Assembly (NCBI GenBank): GCA_022824225.1
Contig: JAJEAH010000076.1
Coordinates: 26,778-90,777, forward strand
DNA length: 64,000 nucleotides
Direction: 5' to 3'
From: Chloroflexota bacterium
GTDB taxonomy: Bacteria; Chloroflexota; UBA11872; VXOZ01
This document shows, in pieces, positions 26,080 to 34,828 of the stretch. The position numbers were made by a program, and so were the translations under genes. Within the stretch, counting starts at the first letter, position 1. Each line of letters starts with the position of its first letter. Under the pieces are notes generated by a model that saw nothing but the letters and a program-made list of their open reading frames with translations, was not told where the DNA came from and did not search any database.

Positions 26080-27288
26080 CTACAGCCACTGCGCCGCCGG
26101 CCACCAGACTCCTAACCGGCTGATCGGCACCTCCAGCAGTTCCCGGCTGCCGGCGATTGGGTGGTGCCCGTACGTCTCAATGAACATGCGTTCGATGCGC
26201 TCCGAGAGTTCCGTGGGACCCGGCAGCGGCACGTCCACCCACGTGTTCCCCAGCCGCTGGCTTTCGGCCATGACGAACGAGAGTTCCAGGTCCGCGCGGG
26301 CGCCCGCCGGCCCGTACTGCACCGGGGTGCCGTCCACAATCGCCCGGTGCGTATTCGTGAGGATTTCCGCTTTGGCTACGTCGTCCAGGTTGCCGACGCG
26401 GTATTGCTTGTACGGATTCTCCCAACGCAGGTCGGGCGCGCCGTCTAGATACACGTAGTCCAGCACCTGCTCACCCTCGTTATTGAGGTACTGCTCCCGT
26501 ATCGTCTGCGGCTGGTCGGGCTCACCGGCGAGCAGGACCACGTCACGCCCGGAGAGGTGCCCGCTTGACCCTTCGATTTCCCAGTGGTTGGGCCGGGAGT
26601 GCTGATTAAACGGCCGCGGCGCGCGCTCGTAGAGGCACATCGTCCCGCGTAGATACTCAATCCACATGGCCTCCCAGACCACCGTGGTCGATTGCTCGCC
26701 GCCGTAGGTCAGGTACTCGTCAGTTTCCGATTCAGCGACATACGCCTGCACGCGCTGCACCGAGTCCCGCAGGATCATGCGCACGGCATTGAAGCCGTGA
26801 TAGGCGCCGCTCGCATACCAGAGACGGGACATGGCGACCGTGCCGATGTAGCCGGATTCCACGATCTTGGCCTTGAGTTGCTCCTGCGGCCAGAGCCAGA
26901 CCTGCTCGGCAATCTCCCAGACCACGCCGTGCTCCTGGCAGACGTCGCGGATGGCGTCGCCGACTTCCAGGGTGATGCCGTACGGAATCTCGGTGATGAT
27001 ATTGATGCCGCGTTTCGCCGCCTCCACCGCCACTGCCGACTGGCCGTCGGTGGGCACGAGGACTAGCGCCAGATCGGGTTTGGCCTCATCCAACGTGGCC
27101 GCCACGCTGGTGAAATGCTGCTTGACGCCGTGCTTGGCCGAAATCTCCTCGGCCACCGCCGGGTTGATGTCGCAAATGGCGCAGAGATCGAAATGGTCGG
27201 TCAGTCTCGCCACGGTCTCGATCCATCCCCGCGCCCGCGCGCCGGGCCCCGACCCCGCGCCAATGACGGCAATGCGTAGCTTTTTCAT
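26080..27288 (-). CDS. Gfo/Idh/MocA family oxidoreductase with altered EKP motif
   Basis: The 402-residue protein has an N-terminal Rossmann domain (VIGAGSGPGARARG at 8-21) and a C-terminal alpha/beta domain of the Gfo/Idh/MocA family. These are NAD(P)-dependent dehydrogenases of sugars, inositols and related compounds. The usual EKP motif, whose Lys takes part in catalysis, reads EIP here (Glu100-Ile101-Pro102). The nucleotide loop is also expanded (GPGARARG). This suggests altered or lost redox activity, or a divergent subfamily. AAGGA sits 9 bases before the ATG. Neighbours do not reveal the substrate. Confidence 0.82.
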   Translation of the reverse strand: MKKLRIAVIGAGSGPGARARGWIETVARLTDHFDLCAICDINPAVAEEISAKHGVKQHFTSVAATLDEAKPDLALVLVPTDGQSAVAVEAAKRGINIITEIPYGITLEVGDAIRDVCQEHGVVWEIAEQVWLWPQEQLKAKIVESGYIGTVAMSRLWYASGAYHGFNAVRMILRDSVQRVQAYVAESETDEYLTYGGEQSTTVVWEAMWIEYLRGTMCLYERAPRPFNQHSRPNHWEIEGSSGHLSGRDVVLLAGEPDQPQTIREQYLNNEGEQVLDYVYLDGAPDLRWENPYKQYRVGNLDDVAKAEILTNTHRAIVDGTPVQYGPAGARADLELSFVMAESQRLGNTWVDVPLPGPTELSERIERMFIETYGHHPIAGSRELLEVPISRLGVWWPAAQWL

Positions 27289-27326
27289 CTCATGTCGTCC
27301 TTACGTTGAAGAAAGAGCCGAGTTCC

Positions 27327-27356
27327 GTCATTCCCGCGAAAGCGGGAATCCATCTT
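27327..27356. repeat. GTCATTCCCGCGAAAGCGGGAATCC palindromic repeat
   Basis: A stem with arms ATTCCCGC and GCGGGAAT closes an AAA-containing loop (GAAA). An identical copy is at 27585-27612. Such repeats are widespread dispersed elements in many bacterial genomes. It lies in the 27289-27754 spacer. Confidence 0.85.
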
Positions 27357-27499
27357 CTCTTTACGGCCTGGCCAGCGGCACGCTGCCTGTCTCCCGTTTC
27401 CTTCCCTTACCTAGAGCCACAAGCCCGCCCAAGAGCGGTGGACAAGCCCCCGCGCTACGAAGAACACAGCCCGTCAATCCGCCACTCCTGCGATGTATT

Positions 27500-27615
27500 C
27501 CGTTACTCCCGAAATCTGTATCGTCATTCCCGCGACTAATTCCGTCATTCCCGCGGCCATGCCGTCATTCCCGTGACATTTTCCGTCATTCCCGCGAAAG
27601 CGGGAATCCATCTTC
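27500..27615. repeat. Degenerate 19-23-bp tandem array of GTCATTCCCGCG
   Basis: The core occurs at about 27500 (CGTTACTCCCG), 27523, 27544, 27563 and 27585. Only the last copy keeps the complete palindromic right arm (GCGGGAATCCATCTTCC). The earlier copies are half-elements with varied ends. The rest of the 27289-27754 spacer contains one CCCCCGCGCTAC repeat at about 27440 and no gene. Confidence 0.85.
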
Positions 27616-27754
27616 CATCTTGACACGAATGCCCCATACTGTAATAAGTCTGGGCAAGACCATTCGAGGGGAGTTTCAGTCGAGTGGTCTGTAACCAATC
27701 TCACATTCTAGTCAGCGCGAAGTGAGGGTGCTTTCCCTTGACACTCTCAAACCA

Positions 27755-28663
27755 TCACCCCACATCCTCCAAGAACTCTCGATACAGCGCCAGCGGCTGC
27801 GACATAGCGTCGTCCAGCGCCGTAATCGCCAGCCGCACGTGGGCGGTGCGCACCGTCCCCGGCACAAAGTCGTTCCCAAACAAAGACAGATAAAGCGGGT
27901 TCTGTACCTTCCACGCGTCTTCCGGGTCGTCGGTGTTGTAGCCGCTGGTGACGGCAAAGCAGTCCTCAGGCCGCGACATCAGCACCGCCGCCACGCGCCG
28001 CTCCATATCGGCCTGGAACGCCACGGGCACGGCATACTCGCGCTGGGGGCGGAACTGCGCCGTGGGGTGCCCCATCTCCTTGCGTTCCCAGCGGCCGTCC
28101 ACGCAGCGCCGCGCCGCGTGCGCGTCCCGCGTGTACACCAGCCCCATGCCCTTGAAGACCGGGTTTTCGTGCGGCGCGATCAGCTCTTCCGACCCCGGCT
28201 CGCGCGTGTAGCGATCAGTCGCCACGTAAACGTGTGCCAGCAGCGGCGGATCGAAGTAGTTCGACAAGAAAATCTCGTAGCTTTCGTACGTCGCCTCGGC
28301 GCTCACCGTGATCGTGAGGTCAATGAGGTTCGGTTCCTTGACCTGATAGACCGCCTCGATGCTGGCGAAGTGCTCGTCGGCCGGGCCCCAGTTGATCGTC
28401 AGCGTATCGCCCGCCACGTCGACAGTGCGCTCAAACAAGCGCGGCTCGCCCAGACCCGAATGCGTCGCGAACAGCCGAAAGAGATTGAGCGCCGAATACT
28501 TGGGATGAATAATCGATACCCCACTCGGCTTATGCACAAGCTCGCTGATCCCATGCCGGATATCCACCTGCGGGTCCGGCGACTGCGCCCGCAGGGAGCC
28601 TTTCAATTCAGACGTCTCAAGATCGTACACGCTGTTCTCGGCATTGAAAGCTAGAGAGACCAT
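27755..28663 (-). CDS. Conserved-looking hypothetical protein, beta-rich
   Basis: The 302-residue protein has no signal peptide or transmembrane segment. Alternating strands such as VSIIHPKYSALNLFRLFA, TLTINWGP, LIDLTITVSAEATYESYEIFLSNYFDPP and RTAHVRLAITALDD suggest a beta-sandwich fold like those of galactose-mutarotase or sugar-binding proteins. That reading is inference. I do not recognise a named family. GAGG lies about 10 bases before the ATG. The neighbouring Gfo/Idh/MocA gene on the same strand (downstream) makes a carbohydrate-related role conceivable. Confidence 0.7.
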   Translation of the reverse strand: MVSLAFNAENSVYDLETSELKGSLRAQSPDPQVDIRHGISELVHKPSGVSIIHPKYSALNLFRLFATHSGLGEPRLFERTVDVAGDTLTINWGPADEHFASIEAVYQVKEPNLIDLTITVSAEATYESYEIFLSNYFDPPLLAHVYVATDRYTREPGSEELIAPHENPVFKGMGLVYTRDAHAARRCVDGRWERKEMGHPTAQFRPQREYAVPVAFQADMERRVAAVLMSRPEDCFAVTSGYNTDDPEDAWKVQNPLYLSLFGNDFVPGTVRTAHVRLAITALDDAMSQPLALYREFLEDVG

Positions 28664-28921
28664 TGTCGATCATCCTCTATTCAATCGTTATTAGGAGCTT
28701 TCGCTGGGCAAGACGCGGTATTCCAAACCGCATAGCGTTGCAAGGCTTCCGATACATCCATCGCAAAACCCACTGCATTGTTGCTCAAACACTCTCAGTT
28801 TGAGCGGTGCTGTTCTGTGCAGTATAGACGAACGCCCATGTGGTGTGTTACCGCGCTTCCAATCCCCAATCGAGCGGCGACTCCCCCGGCTTCACCCCGT
28901 CTGTAAGTTATAATCATCCTC

Positions 28922-29644
28922 ATGAAGAATCTACCAAGAGCGCTTATTCTCGATCTCGACGACACGATCTTAGAATCGTACGGCAATCCCGATACTGCCT
29001 GGCTTCAGCTCTGCCGCGAGTTTGCCGGCAGTCTGGGAGACGTGACTGCAGAGGAACTCCAGGCTGCCGTCCTGCAAGCCCGGGACTGGTATTGGAGCGA
29101 CGCGGAGCGTGCGCGCCGGGGTCGTCTCGAAGTGTTGCAGGCCAGACGGGATATTTTACTGAGGGCTTTCGCCGAATTCAATGTTCCCGATTCGCCGCTC
29201 GTTACCCGCATGGGTGAGCGTTACAATCAGATCAGAGATGAGGCGATATGGCCGTTTCCGGGAGCCATCGCGACGCTGCGGCGGCTCCAGACGACAGACA
29301 TCCGCCTGGGTCTCCTGACAAACGGCAACGCCGAGATGCAGCGAGCGAAGATCGAGCGGTTCTCCGTGGCGGAATACTTCGACCACGTTCAGATCGAGGG
29401 CGAGTTTGGGATTGGCAAGCCGGACGAGCGAGCATTCCGCCACGCCCTTGAAGCGCTAAGCGTGGAGCCTACCGAAGCCTGGATGGTCGGGGACAACCTG
29501 GATTTCGATATTCGCGGCGCGCAGCAGGTGGGCATTCATGCCATTTGGGTAGACACGCACGGCAACGGCCTGCCCGATGGGACTATAGTACAGCCGGATA
29601 CGACCATCAAGTCGCTGCCAGACATTGTCAAGCTCATAAGCTAA
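28922..29644 (+). CDS. HAD superfamily hydrolase
   Basis: The 240-residue protein shows all four HAD motifs: DLDDT near residues 11-15 (nucleophile Asp), LLTNG near 128-132, Lys in FGIGKPD near 162, and GDNLDFDIRGA near 185-195. The helical cap sits between motifs I and II, so this is a C1-cap phosphatase of the phosphoglycolate/5'-nucleotidase (YjjG-like) type. Substrate is unknown; phosphoglycolate, nucleotide or sugar phosphate are typical. The plus-strand gene starts a short distance upstream of the creatininase-family gene (110 bases between them). Confidence 0.88.
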   Translation: MKNLPRALILDLDDTILESYGNPDTAWLQLCREFAGSLGDVTAEELQAAVLQARDWYWSDAERARRGRLEVLQARRDILLRAFAEFNVPDSPLVTRMGERYNQIRDEAIWPFPGAIATLRRLQTTDIRLGLLTNGNAEMQRAKIERFSVAEYFDHVQIEGEFGIGKPDERAFRHALEALSVEPTEAWMVGDNLDFDIRGAQQVGIHAIWVDTHGNGLPDGTIVQPDTTIKSLPDIVKLIS

Positions 29645-29753
29645 TGTGAATCGTTGCCAGGAGCTTTGTCTGGCCATTACACTCATAGCGGAGCGACTGA
29701 CAAGAGAAACAAGTGGACAAGATTGACTAGCACGCCCCAAGGAGCCCATGACC

Positions 29754-30647
29754 ATGCCAAAGCGAGAAGTACGTTGGGAATTGATGTTCCCGGATGAGTT
29801 GAATGCGGCGCTGGCGAAGTTTCCGGTGGTGTACATGCCCTATGGGTTGTGCGAGCCGCATGGGCCGCAGAACGTGCTGGGCTGTGATGCCTTGCGGCCC
29901 GAGGGGCACATGCGCTTGGCGGCGGAGGAGTACGGCGGCATCGTGATGCCGACCACGTACTGGCACTGCCATGAGGCGGGCACGTCCGCCAATTGGGGGC
30001 ATCGCACCATTGGCAACCACCGCACGTGGCTTACGTCCGTGCCGCCGTGGATGTTCTTCAAGAATATGGCTTACCACATCCGGGCCATGGAAGTGCTCGG
30101 GTTTCACGGCGCCATCATCTTTTCCGGCCACGCCGGACCCCACAGCCCGGACATACCGGTGTTTCTGGAGATAATGCAGCGCCACGTGGCGACACGGTTG
30201 CACTGCCATATGCCGATCGGCATGGGCACGGCAGAGTCGCGCTTCGAGGACGATGCGGGCCTGGGCGGCCATGCGGGGCGCGGCGAAACGTCGCTGCTGT
30301 GGTCGGTGACGCCGGGCGGCGTGGACCTCACGCGCATCCCGCCCGCCGGCACCCCCGGGCCCCACTTTGCCATGGGCGACGATGCCGTGGATTCCGACCG
30401 CCGCGCCGGTGAACGCATGCACGCCGACATCGTGGCCAGCCTCGGCGCAAGCGCGCAAGAACTGCTGGCGGAATACGACCGCGTGCAACCCACCCGCAAG
30501 ACCCTGACGTTCGCGGACGTGGAGGACATCTGGGAAGCCGACGTGCTGCCGGAGCTCAAGAAGTTCAGCTCCATGCAGCAGTCCCCGGAGCCGGTGCCGG
30601 AAGATTCCTACTGGCGCGCCAACCAGCACATCCCCGACCGGGGGTAG
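29754..30647 (+). CDS. Creatininase family amidohydrolase
   Basis: The 297-residue protein belongs to the creatininase (MftE/ArfB-like) metal-dependent amidohydrolase family. The metal-binding pattern is visible as Glu34 and His36 in GLCEPHGP, Asp45, then HCHEAG near 71 and FSGHAGPH near 121. I chose the ATG at 29754 because AAGGAG lies 9 bases upstream; the ATG six bases earlier is too close. Family substrates include creatinine, formamides and lactams. A paralogue is encoded at 62567-63247. The C-terminal 60 residues after the core are an addition relative to the paralogue. Confidence 0.85.
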   Translation: MPKREVRWELMFPDELNAALAKFPVVYMPYGLCEPHGPQNVLGCDALRPEGHMRLAAEEYGGIVMPTTYWHCHEAGTSANWGHRTIGNHRTWLTSVPPWMFFKNMAYHIRAMEVLGFHGAIIFSGHAGPHSPDIPVFLEIMQRHVATRLHCHMPIGMGTAESRFEDDAGLGGHAGRGETSLLWSVTPGGVDLTRIPPAGTPGPHFAMGDDAVDSDRRAGERMHADIVASLGASAQELLAEYDRVQPTRKTLTFADVEDIWEADVLPELKKFSSMQQSPEPVPEDSYWRANQHIPDRG

Positions 30648-30695
30648 GGCACCGAAACCTGAAATCAGGCGAAGTTTGCGGGAGTACGCCTCGGC

Positions 30696-31091
30696 CTAGA
30701 GGCCAAGTTGCCTCGTTCGACCGCTGGCATACAGGTAGTAGGCGAAGGGCCGGGGCGTGGCTAAGTCTATCTCTTTCAGCCAATCCCACTTGCGGAGTAG
30801 CGCGCGCATCATTGGGAGCCGGCCGATTCGGCCGCTCGCCAAGAACACGATTCCAACACGGTGCGTCACAATCGCCTGCCGCTCAAATGCTACTTTGAGC
30901 ATGCTCTTGTTGCATGAAACGACCAGCCAACCCGCTCTCCATGCTTCCTCCAGCCAGCCAATGTCTTGCCGGCGCGGGTCACTTTCATTGGGAAAGCGCC
31001 CACGCAGCCAGAGTATCTCTACATTGCCGTCAGCGCCCTTGAGGAATTTGGGGATTGAAGTACCCATGTCTTCATCGAAGAAGAGAATCAT
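30696..31091 (-). CDS. VapC45-like PIN-family toxin
   Basis: The 131-residue protein begins MILFFDEDMG, with clustered acidic residues typical of the DUF5615/VapC45-like PIN fold. Further acidic positions are near 38 and 43 (ESDPRRQD). It would be a Mg-dependent RNase. It overlaps the upstream antitoxin gene by 4 bp (ATGA at 31088-31091). Sizes and order (DUF433 antitoxin first, small PIN-like toxin second) match Mycobacterium tuberculosis VapBC45. Family placement is by resemblance and was not tested by search. Confidence 0.75.
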   Translation of the reverse strand: MILFFDEDMGTSIPKFLKGADGNVEILWLRGRFPNESDPRRQDIGWLEEAWRAGWLVVSCNKSMLKVAFERQAIVTHRVGIVFLASGRIGRLPMMRALLRKWDWLKEIDLATPRPFAYYLYASGRTRQLGL

Positions 31092-31780
31092 GCAGCAAGT
31101 GTTTGCATATTGCGAATTATGTCTTCAATGACATAAGGGTCAAGCTCAAAGTCCTCAGAAAGGGCCTCAATGCTCTCGCCGCCCTGAAAGAACCTCCTGA
31201 GTACAGTTTCGGCTCGGATACCCCTACCCTCTACTGAAGGTCTGCCTGCGGCGAAGCGAGGATCGACGACGATTGGCACATCGCGGCCGAGCGGAAACCA
31301 CCGGGCAGCGAAGGCACTTGCCGGTACAAAGTTAAACTGACGGATACGCCGCAAGACCTCCATTGGCAAGGCTGCCTGCATACCTTCCGTGTCGACCGCG
31401 CGATAGAGTGGGGGTTCGCCGCTTGCTAACGAGAATTCATACATTACGTGGCCGCCAAGTACCTCGAATTCCTTGAAAGCAAAAGGATGCTCAACGGCAA
31501 AGTGCTTTCGCGCAAACTGATGAGCCCGCCGAATGGTGTCAAGCTTGACGCCGCTGCGGCGGAATTTAACGGCCACCACAACTTCTGCCAGCATGAGAAA
31601 GGAAATATCGGTGGGAGGTTCCGTGCGGGAGGTGCGTTCACCGAAAACGGGCGTGATCTCGTTGCCCCAGAACCAGCGGCGCACTGTTGGCGCCGTGGTG
31701 CCGGCGAGCTTAGCCGCCTCGCTTACTGTGTAGGCCGGCATCGTCAGCAGTTCATTCGGAATAGCGTCTACGTCGGGCAT
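31088..31780 (-). CDS. VapB45-like antitoxin with DUF433 domain
   Basis: The 230-residue antitoxin has an N-terminal MerR/excisionase-like helix-turn-helix (YTVSEAAKLAGTTAPTVRRW near 15-34). A central domain follows, then a C-terminal DUF433 region (VDPRFAAGRPSVEGRGI, then VLRRFFQGGESIEALSEDF), which is a common antitoxin signature. It should bind DNA and neutralise the toxin. I chose the ATG at 31780, though the ribosome site is weak; the frame can be extended 17 codons to a non-ATG start. The two genes form an operon with a 4-bp overlap. Confidence 0.8.
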   Translation of the reverse strand: MPDVDAIPNELLTMPAYTVSEAAKLAGTTAPTVRRWFWGNEITPVFGERTSRTEPPTDISFLMLAEVVVAVKFRRSGVKLDTIRRAHQFARKHFAVEHPFAFKEFEVLGGHVMYEFSLASGEPPLYRAVDTEGMQAALPMEVLRRIRQFNFVPASAFAARWFPLGRDVPIVVDPRFAAGRPSVEGRGIRAETVLRRFFQGGESIEALSEDFELDPYVIEDIIRNMQTLAA

Positions 31781-31907
31781 GGGGACTTCACAACCATCGC
31801 TGTCTATGGATTGCCGTTGGCAGGGACACACATCTCACCCTACAATTATACAGAGCGCAACAGTCCGTCAAACGTGGACCCCACGCGTTGCGGCCACCAG
31901 GATTTAG

Positions 31908-32777
31908 ATGCCCATGTCAAATGCCAAGGGTGGGATGCGCAAAGTGGCTGATTCCATAGTCGTGATCGGGCTACTGCTTATCGGTTTCGTCGTGGGTATC
32001 GTCGTGCTGGCGCGTATCCTGCGGCTGGAAGACTCCTTCATCTACTTTCCCGATCACGAGACTTACATGACGCCTGCGGAGTTCGGTCTGGCTTACGAGG
32101 AGGTCCGGTTTGGGGAAGGGGGGCGCTTGCACGGGTGGTTCGTGCCCGGCCGCACGGACGTGACCATCCTCTGGTTCCACGGCAACGCGAGCAACCTTTC
32201 GCATCCCGGGCGGGTGGAGTTCATCAAGCTGCTGCACGAGCGGCTGGGCGTCGGGTTCTTCATCTTCGATTACCGGGGGTATGGGCAGAGCTCCGGCAAA
32301 CCCTCTGAGGAAGGCCTCTACCAGGATGCGCGTGACGCGCTGGCGTGCTTACAAGGCCGCGACGACGTGAATCCCGACCGCATCGTCTACTACGGCAGGT
32401 CGCTGGGCGGCGCGGTGGCGTCCCATCTCGCCACTGAGAGTACGCCCTACCGACTGATCCTTGAGTCCACGTTTACCTCCACGCCGGACATGGCCCGCGT
32501 GGTCTTCCCGTTTCTGCCGCTGCGTCCCCTGCTCTACACGCGCTACAGCAGCCGTGACTATCTGGCCGCCGTCCACGCGCCCGTGCTCATCATCCACGGC
32601 GACCGCGACAATACCGTGCCGCCGCGCCACGCCGACGATCTCTACAACGCCGCCAACGAGCCGAAGCAACTCTATGTCGTCCGGGGCGCCGACCACAACG
32701 ACGTGCACTACGCCGGCGGCGAGCGGTATCTGGAAGTGTTTGCAGAGTTTCTCGGTCTGCCGCTGGCGCCGGAGTGA
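31908..32777 (+). CDS. Alpha/beta hydrolase, BEM46-like, membrane-anchored
   Basis: The 289-residue protein has one N-terminal transmembrane helix (about 16-36, SIVVIGLLLIGFVVGIVVLAR) and an alpha/beta-hydrolase domain outside it. The oxyanion motif HGNAS is at 91-95, nucleophile Ser165 is in GRSLGG, acid Asp234 in GDRDNTVPP, and His263 in GADHNDVHY. This is the ABHD13/BEM46 subtype. Substrates are unknown; lipid or peptide esters are typical. Three ATGs are available (31908, 31914, 31935). It is transcribed divergently from the toxin-antitoxin operon. Confidence 0.87.
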   Translation: MPMSNAKGGMRKVADSIVVIGLLLIGFVVGIVVLARILRLEDSFIYFPDHETYMTPAEFGLAYEEVRFGEGGRLHGWFVPGRTDVTILWFHGNASNLSHPGRVEFIKLLHERLGVGFFIFDYRGYGQSSGKPSEEGLYQDARDALACLQGRDDVNPDRIVYYGRSLGGAVASHLATESTPYRLILESTFTSTPDMARVVFPFLPLRPLLYTRYSSRDYLAAVHAPVLIIHGDRDNTVPPRHADDLYNAANEPKQLYVVRGADHNDVHYAGGERYLEVFAEFLGLPLAPE

Positions 32778-33150
32778 GCAAGTAAGGGCACGATATATCG
32801 CAATGCTGTCGCCTAAAACTGCTGAGCACCGTACTACCCGTTCGTGCTGAGCTTGTCGAAGTATGAACGGGTAGTACGGTGCGCCACAACCAACCCGCTA
32901 TTCACCGTTCGGCCCTTCGGCAAGCTCAGGATCGGGATAGGCGGGCTCAAAGCCTGCCTTGTACGTGATACGGGGGCAAACGGCTGTGCGCACGCTCATC
33001 CGACTCTCAAGATTTGGTGGGACAGCGGCATGCAATATAGTTTAATGCGACAACATTGCGCTATATCGCGCCCCTACGTTTTGGGCAAGGCGACCCTTAC
33101 TGCGGCTAGTGGCGTTGCTTGGCCATCTCGTCCCTTGTTGGGTGTATGCC
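32778..33150. other. 373-bp gap with nested repeats
   Basis: The gap holds the long inverted repeat annotated at 32826-32882, an AAGCTCAGGATCGGGATAGGCGGGCTC-type variant downstream (about 32918-32945), and decayed pieces of repeat family A. Those pieces read GGGCACGATATATCG at about 32787 and GCTATATCGCGCCCCTACG at about 33062. No gene is seen. Confidence 0.75.
32826..32882. repeat. 57-bp inverted repeat with 18-bp perfect arms
   Basis: Left arm GCACCGTACTACCCGTTC (32826-32843) and right arm GAACGGGTAGTACGGTGC (32865-32882) are perfectly complementary. The 21-base centre contains GCTGAGCTTGTCGAAG, the core of the dispersed TTCGTGCTGAGC repeat family. It follows the hydrolase stop by about 50 bases. 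Confidence 0.9.
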
Positions 33151-33879
33151 CTAGTCTTCCAGCAACTCCACGTCCGCGTACCACGCGGTGATCGTGCCGC
33201 CGCTACCGTCGTGGTGGCGGCTGACCGGCCGGCCGACGATCGCGCCGGGTTGCGCGGCAATGGGCCGGCTGAACATGGGGCCGGCCACGACGCAGGTGTG
33301 AAACTCGCCATTCTCGCCTAGCGGGTCGGTGCCTGCGGGTAGGTCGTCCAGGAACGACTGATCGAACCAACGCCCGGCAAAGCTGCGGTCGAGCTTGGAA
33401 GTCGGGCTGACGGCGGTGACGATGGCTTTTAGCCCTGAACGCAACATGGTTTGGGCAAGCTCCGCCGTCGGCATGCCCCAGACTGGGAAGATGGCCTCGA
33501 ACCCGGTGCCCGCGAGCTTGGCTTCCCGATATGCGCGGATGTCCTCCAGGAAGAGATCGCCAAAGGCGAAGGTGTCTGCCGTTAGCTCCGGCGGCAGGCT
33601 GCGTACCATATCGAGAAAAGCGGCCATCGCCGCTTCGTATTCTTCGTTGGAGCACGGATAGGGAATGGGAATCTCGTAGAGCGGCAAGCCCAGCCGCTTC
33701 GCCTGCACACGCAGCACCGGCACCGGCGTCGCCTGTATCGCTACGCGGTCAAAGTGCGGCGTCACCGTCGTGAAGATGCCGCGCACGTCGTACCGCTCCG
33801 GCTGCTGCCGCAGCACGTGCAACGCCCACGCGGAGTCTTTGCCCGAGGACCAGGAAACGAGCACCGGTTGCGCTGTCAT
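33151..33879 (-). CDS. PP-loop ATPase, Dph6/diphthine-ammonia ligase-like
   Basis: The 242-residue protein has the N-type ATP pyrophosphatase loop SSGKDS (Ser11-Ser16), a middle FPVWGMPTAELAQTML segment, and the C-terminal GENGEFHTCV motif near 189-198. All are typical of the Dph6-related family. Eukaryotic Dph6 amidates diphthine. Bacterial relatives lack that target and their function is open. It lies downstream of the molybdenum-hydroxylase FAD subunit on the same strand with a 76-base gap that contains palindrome family A, so co-transcription is uncertain. No good ribosome site is seen before the ATG. Confidence 0.83.
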   Translation of the reverse strand: MTAQPVLVSWSSGKDSAWALHVLRQQPERYDVRGIFTTVTPHFDRVAIQATPVPVLRVQAKRLGLPLYEIPIPYPCSNEEYEAAMAAFLDMVRSLPPELTADTFAFGDLFLEDIRAYREAKLAGTGFEAIFPVWGMPTAELAQTMLRSGLKAIVTAVSPTSKLDRSFAGRWFDQSFLDDLPAGTDPLGENGEFHTCVVAGPMFSRPIAAQPGAIVGRPVSRHHDGSGGTITAWYADVELLED

Positions 33880-33903
33880 TGTGGAATCACAATCGTAACA
33901 ACC

Positions 33904-33931
33904 GTAGGGGCACGATATATCGTGCCCCTAC
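33904..33931. repeat. 28-bp palindrome, family A
   Basis: A perfect palindrome with half-site GTAGGGGCACGATA. It is in the gap between the PP-loop ATPase and the FAD subunit gene, where it could form a hairpin on the mRNA between the two. Confidence 0.95.
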
Positions 33932-33955
33932 CGTTACTCTCAAATTCGGATACTG

Positions 33956-34828
33956 TCACCCGGCCCGCGACAGCGCCTCCTCTATTGCCCTTGCGGCGAA
34001 GACCGTCGTCAGGTGTTCGCGGTATTCGGCAGAGGCGTGGAGGTCGTCGTTGAGGTCCTCGATGTTGGCGGCGGCGCGATTGGCGGCGCGGCGGATTACT
34101 GCCGCATCGACGTGCTTGCCCTTGAGGATGCGCTCGGTGTTGCGCGCCCGGACCGCCGTCGGTCCGGCGCCGGTCACGCCAATGCGCGCGTCCGTGCACA
34201 CGCCGTCGTCGCCGACCGTAATCGCCGCCGCCACGCCCACCACAGCGTAGTGGGAGGCCTTATTCGGCAGCTTCTTGTAGGCAACGCCGGTGCCCGCAGC
34301 CAAAGCCGGCACGCGGATCTCGGTCAGAATCTCGTTGGGTCGCAGCGCCGTGGTCAGCAGATCGCGGAAGAAGCGGTCGATAGCAATGGTACGGCCGGAA
34401 CGGGCCGTTGCCGTGACCAACTCAAAATTCAGCGCCAGCGCCAGAGCGGGAAAGTCGCCCGCCGGGTCGGCGTGGGCCAAGCTGCCGCCGATGGTGCCTT
34501 TGTTCTGCACCTGCACGTCGCCCACCTCACCGGCGGCTGCCGCCAGGGCAGGCACACGCTCTTGCACGAGGGCCGAATTCTTGATGTCGTGGTAGGTTGA
34601 CATAGCGCCAATGGCCAGGCCGCCGTCGTCGGCCTCACTGATGAAGCGCAGTTCGGAAATCCTGCCCAGGTCGATCAGGCACTGCGGTGTACTGAGCCGC
34701 AGTTTCATGATGGGCAGCAGGCTGTGGCCGCCGGCCAGCAATTTCGCCTCGTCCCCGTGCCGCCGCAGCAGCCGCAGGGCGTCGGCAACACTTGTCGGTG
34801 CGTAGTAGTCAAACGCTTGCGGGATCAC
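33956..34828 (-). CDS. Molybdenum hydroxylase FAD-binding subunit (CoxM-like)
   Basis: The 290-residue FAD-binding protein is the medium subunit of a xanthine dehydrogenase/CO dehydrogenase-type enzyme. It passes electrons from the Fe-S subunit to the acceptor. Diagnostic motifs are AGGHSLLP at 32-39 and TIGGSLAHADPAGD at 112-125. The start is a GTG that overlaps the large-subunit stop (GTGA at 34825-34828), so translation is coupled. Length and domain layout are normal. Confidence 0.92.
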   Translation of the reverse strand: MIPQAFDYYAPTSVADALRLLRRHGDEAKLLAGGHSLLPIMKLRLSTPQCLIDLGRISELRFISEADDGGLAIGAMSTYHDIKNSALVQERVPALAAAAGEVGDVQVQNKGTIGGSLAHADPAGDFPALALALNFELVTATARSGRTIAIDRFFRDLLTTALRPNEILTEIRVPALAAGTGVAYKKLPNKASHYAVVGVAAAITVGDDGVCTDARIGVTGAGPTAVRARNTERILKGKHVDAAVIRRAANRAAANIEDLNDDLHASAEYREHLTTVFAARAIEEALSRAG

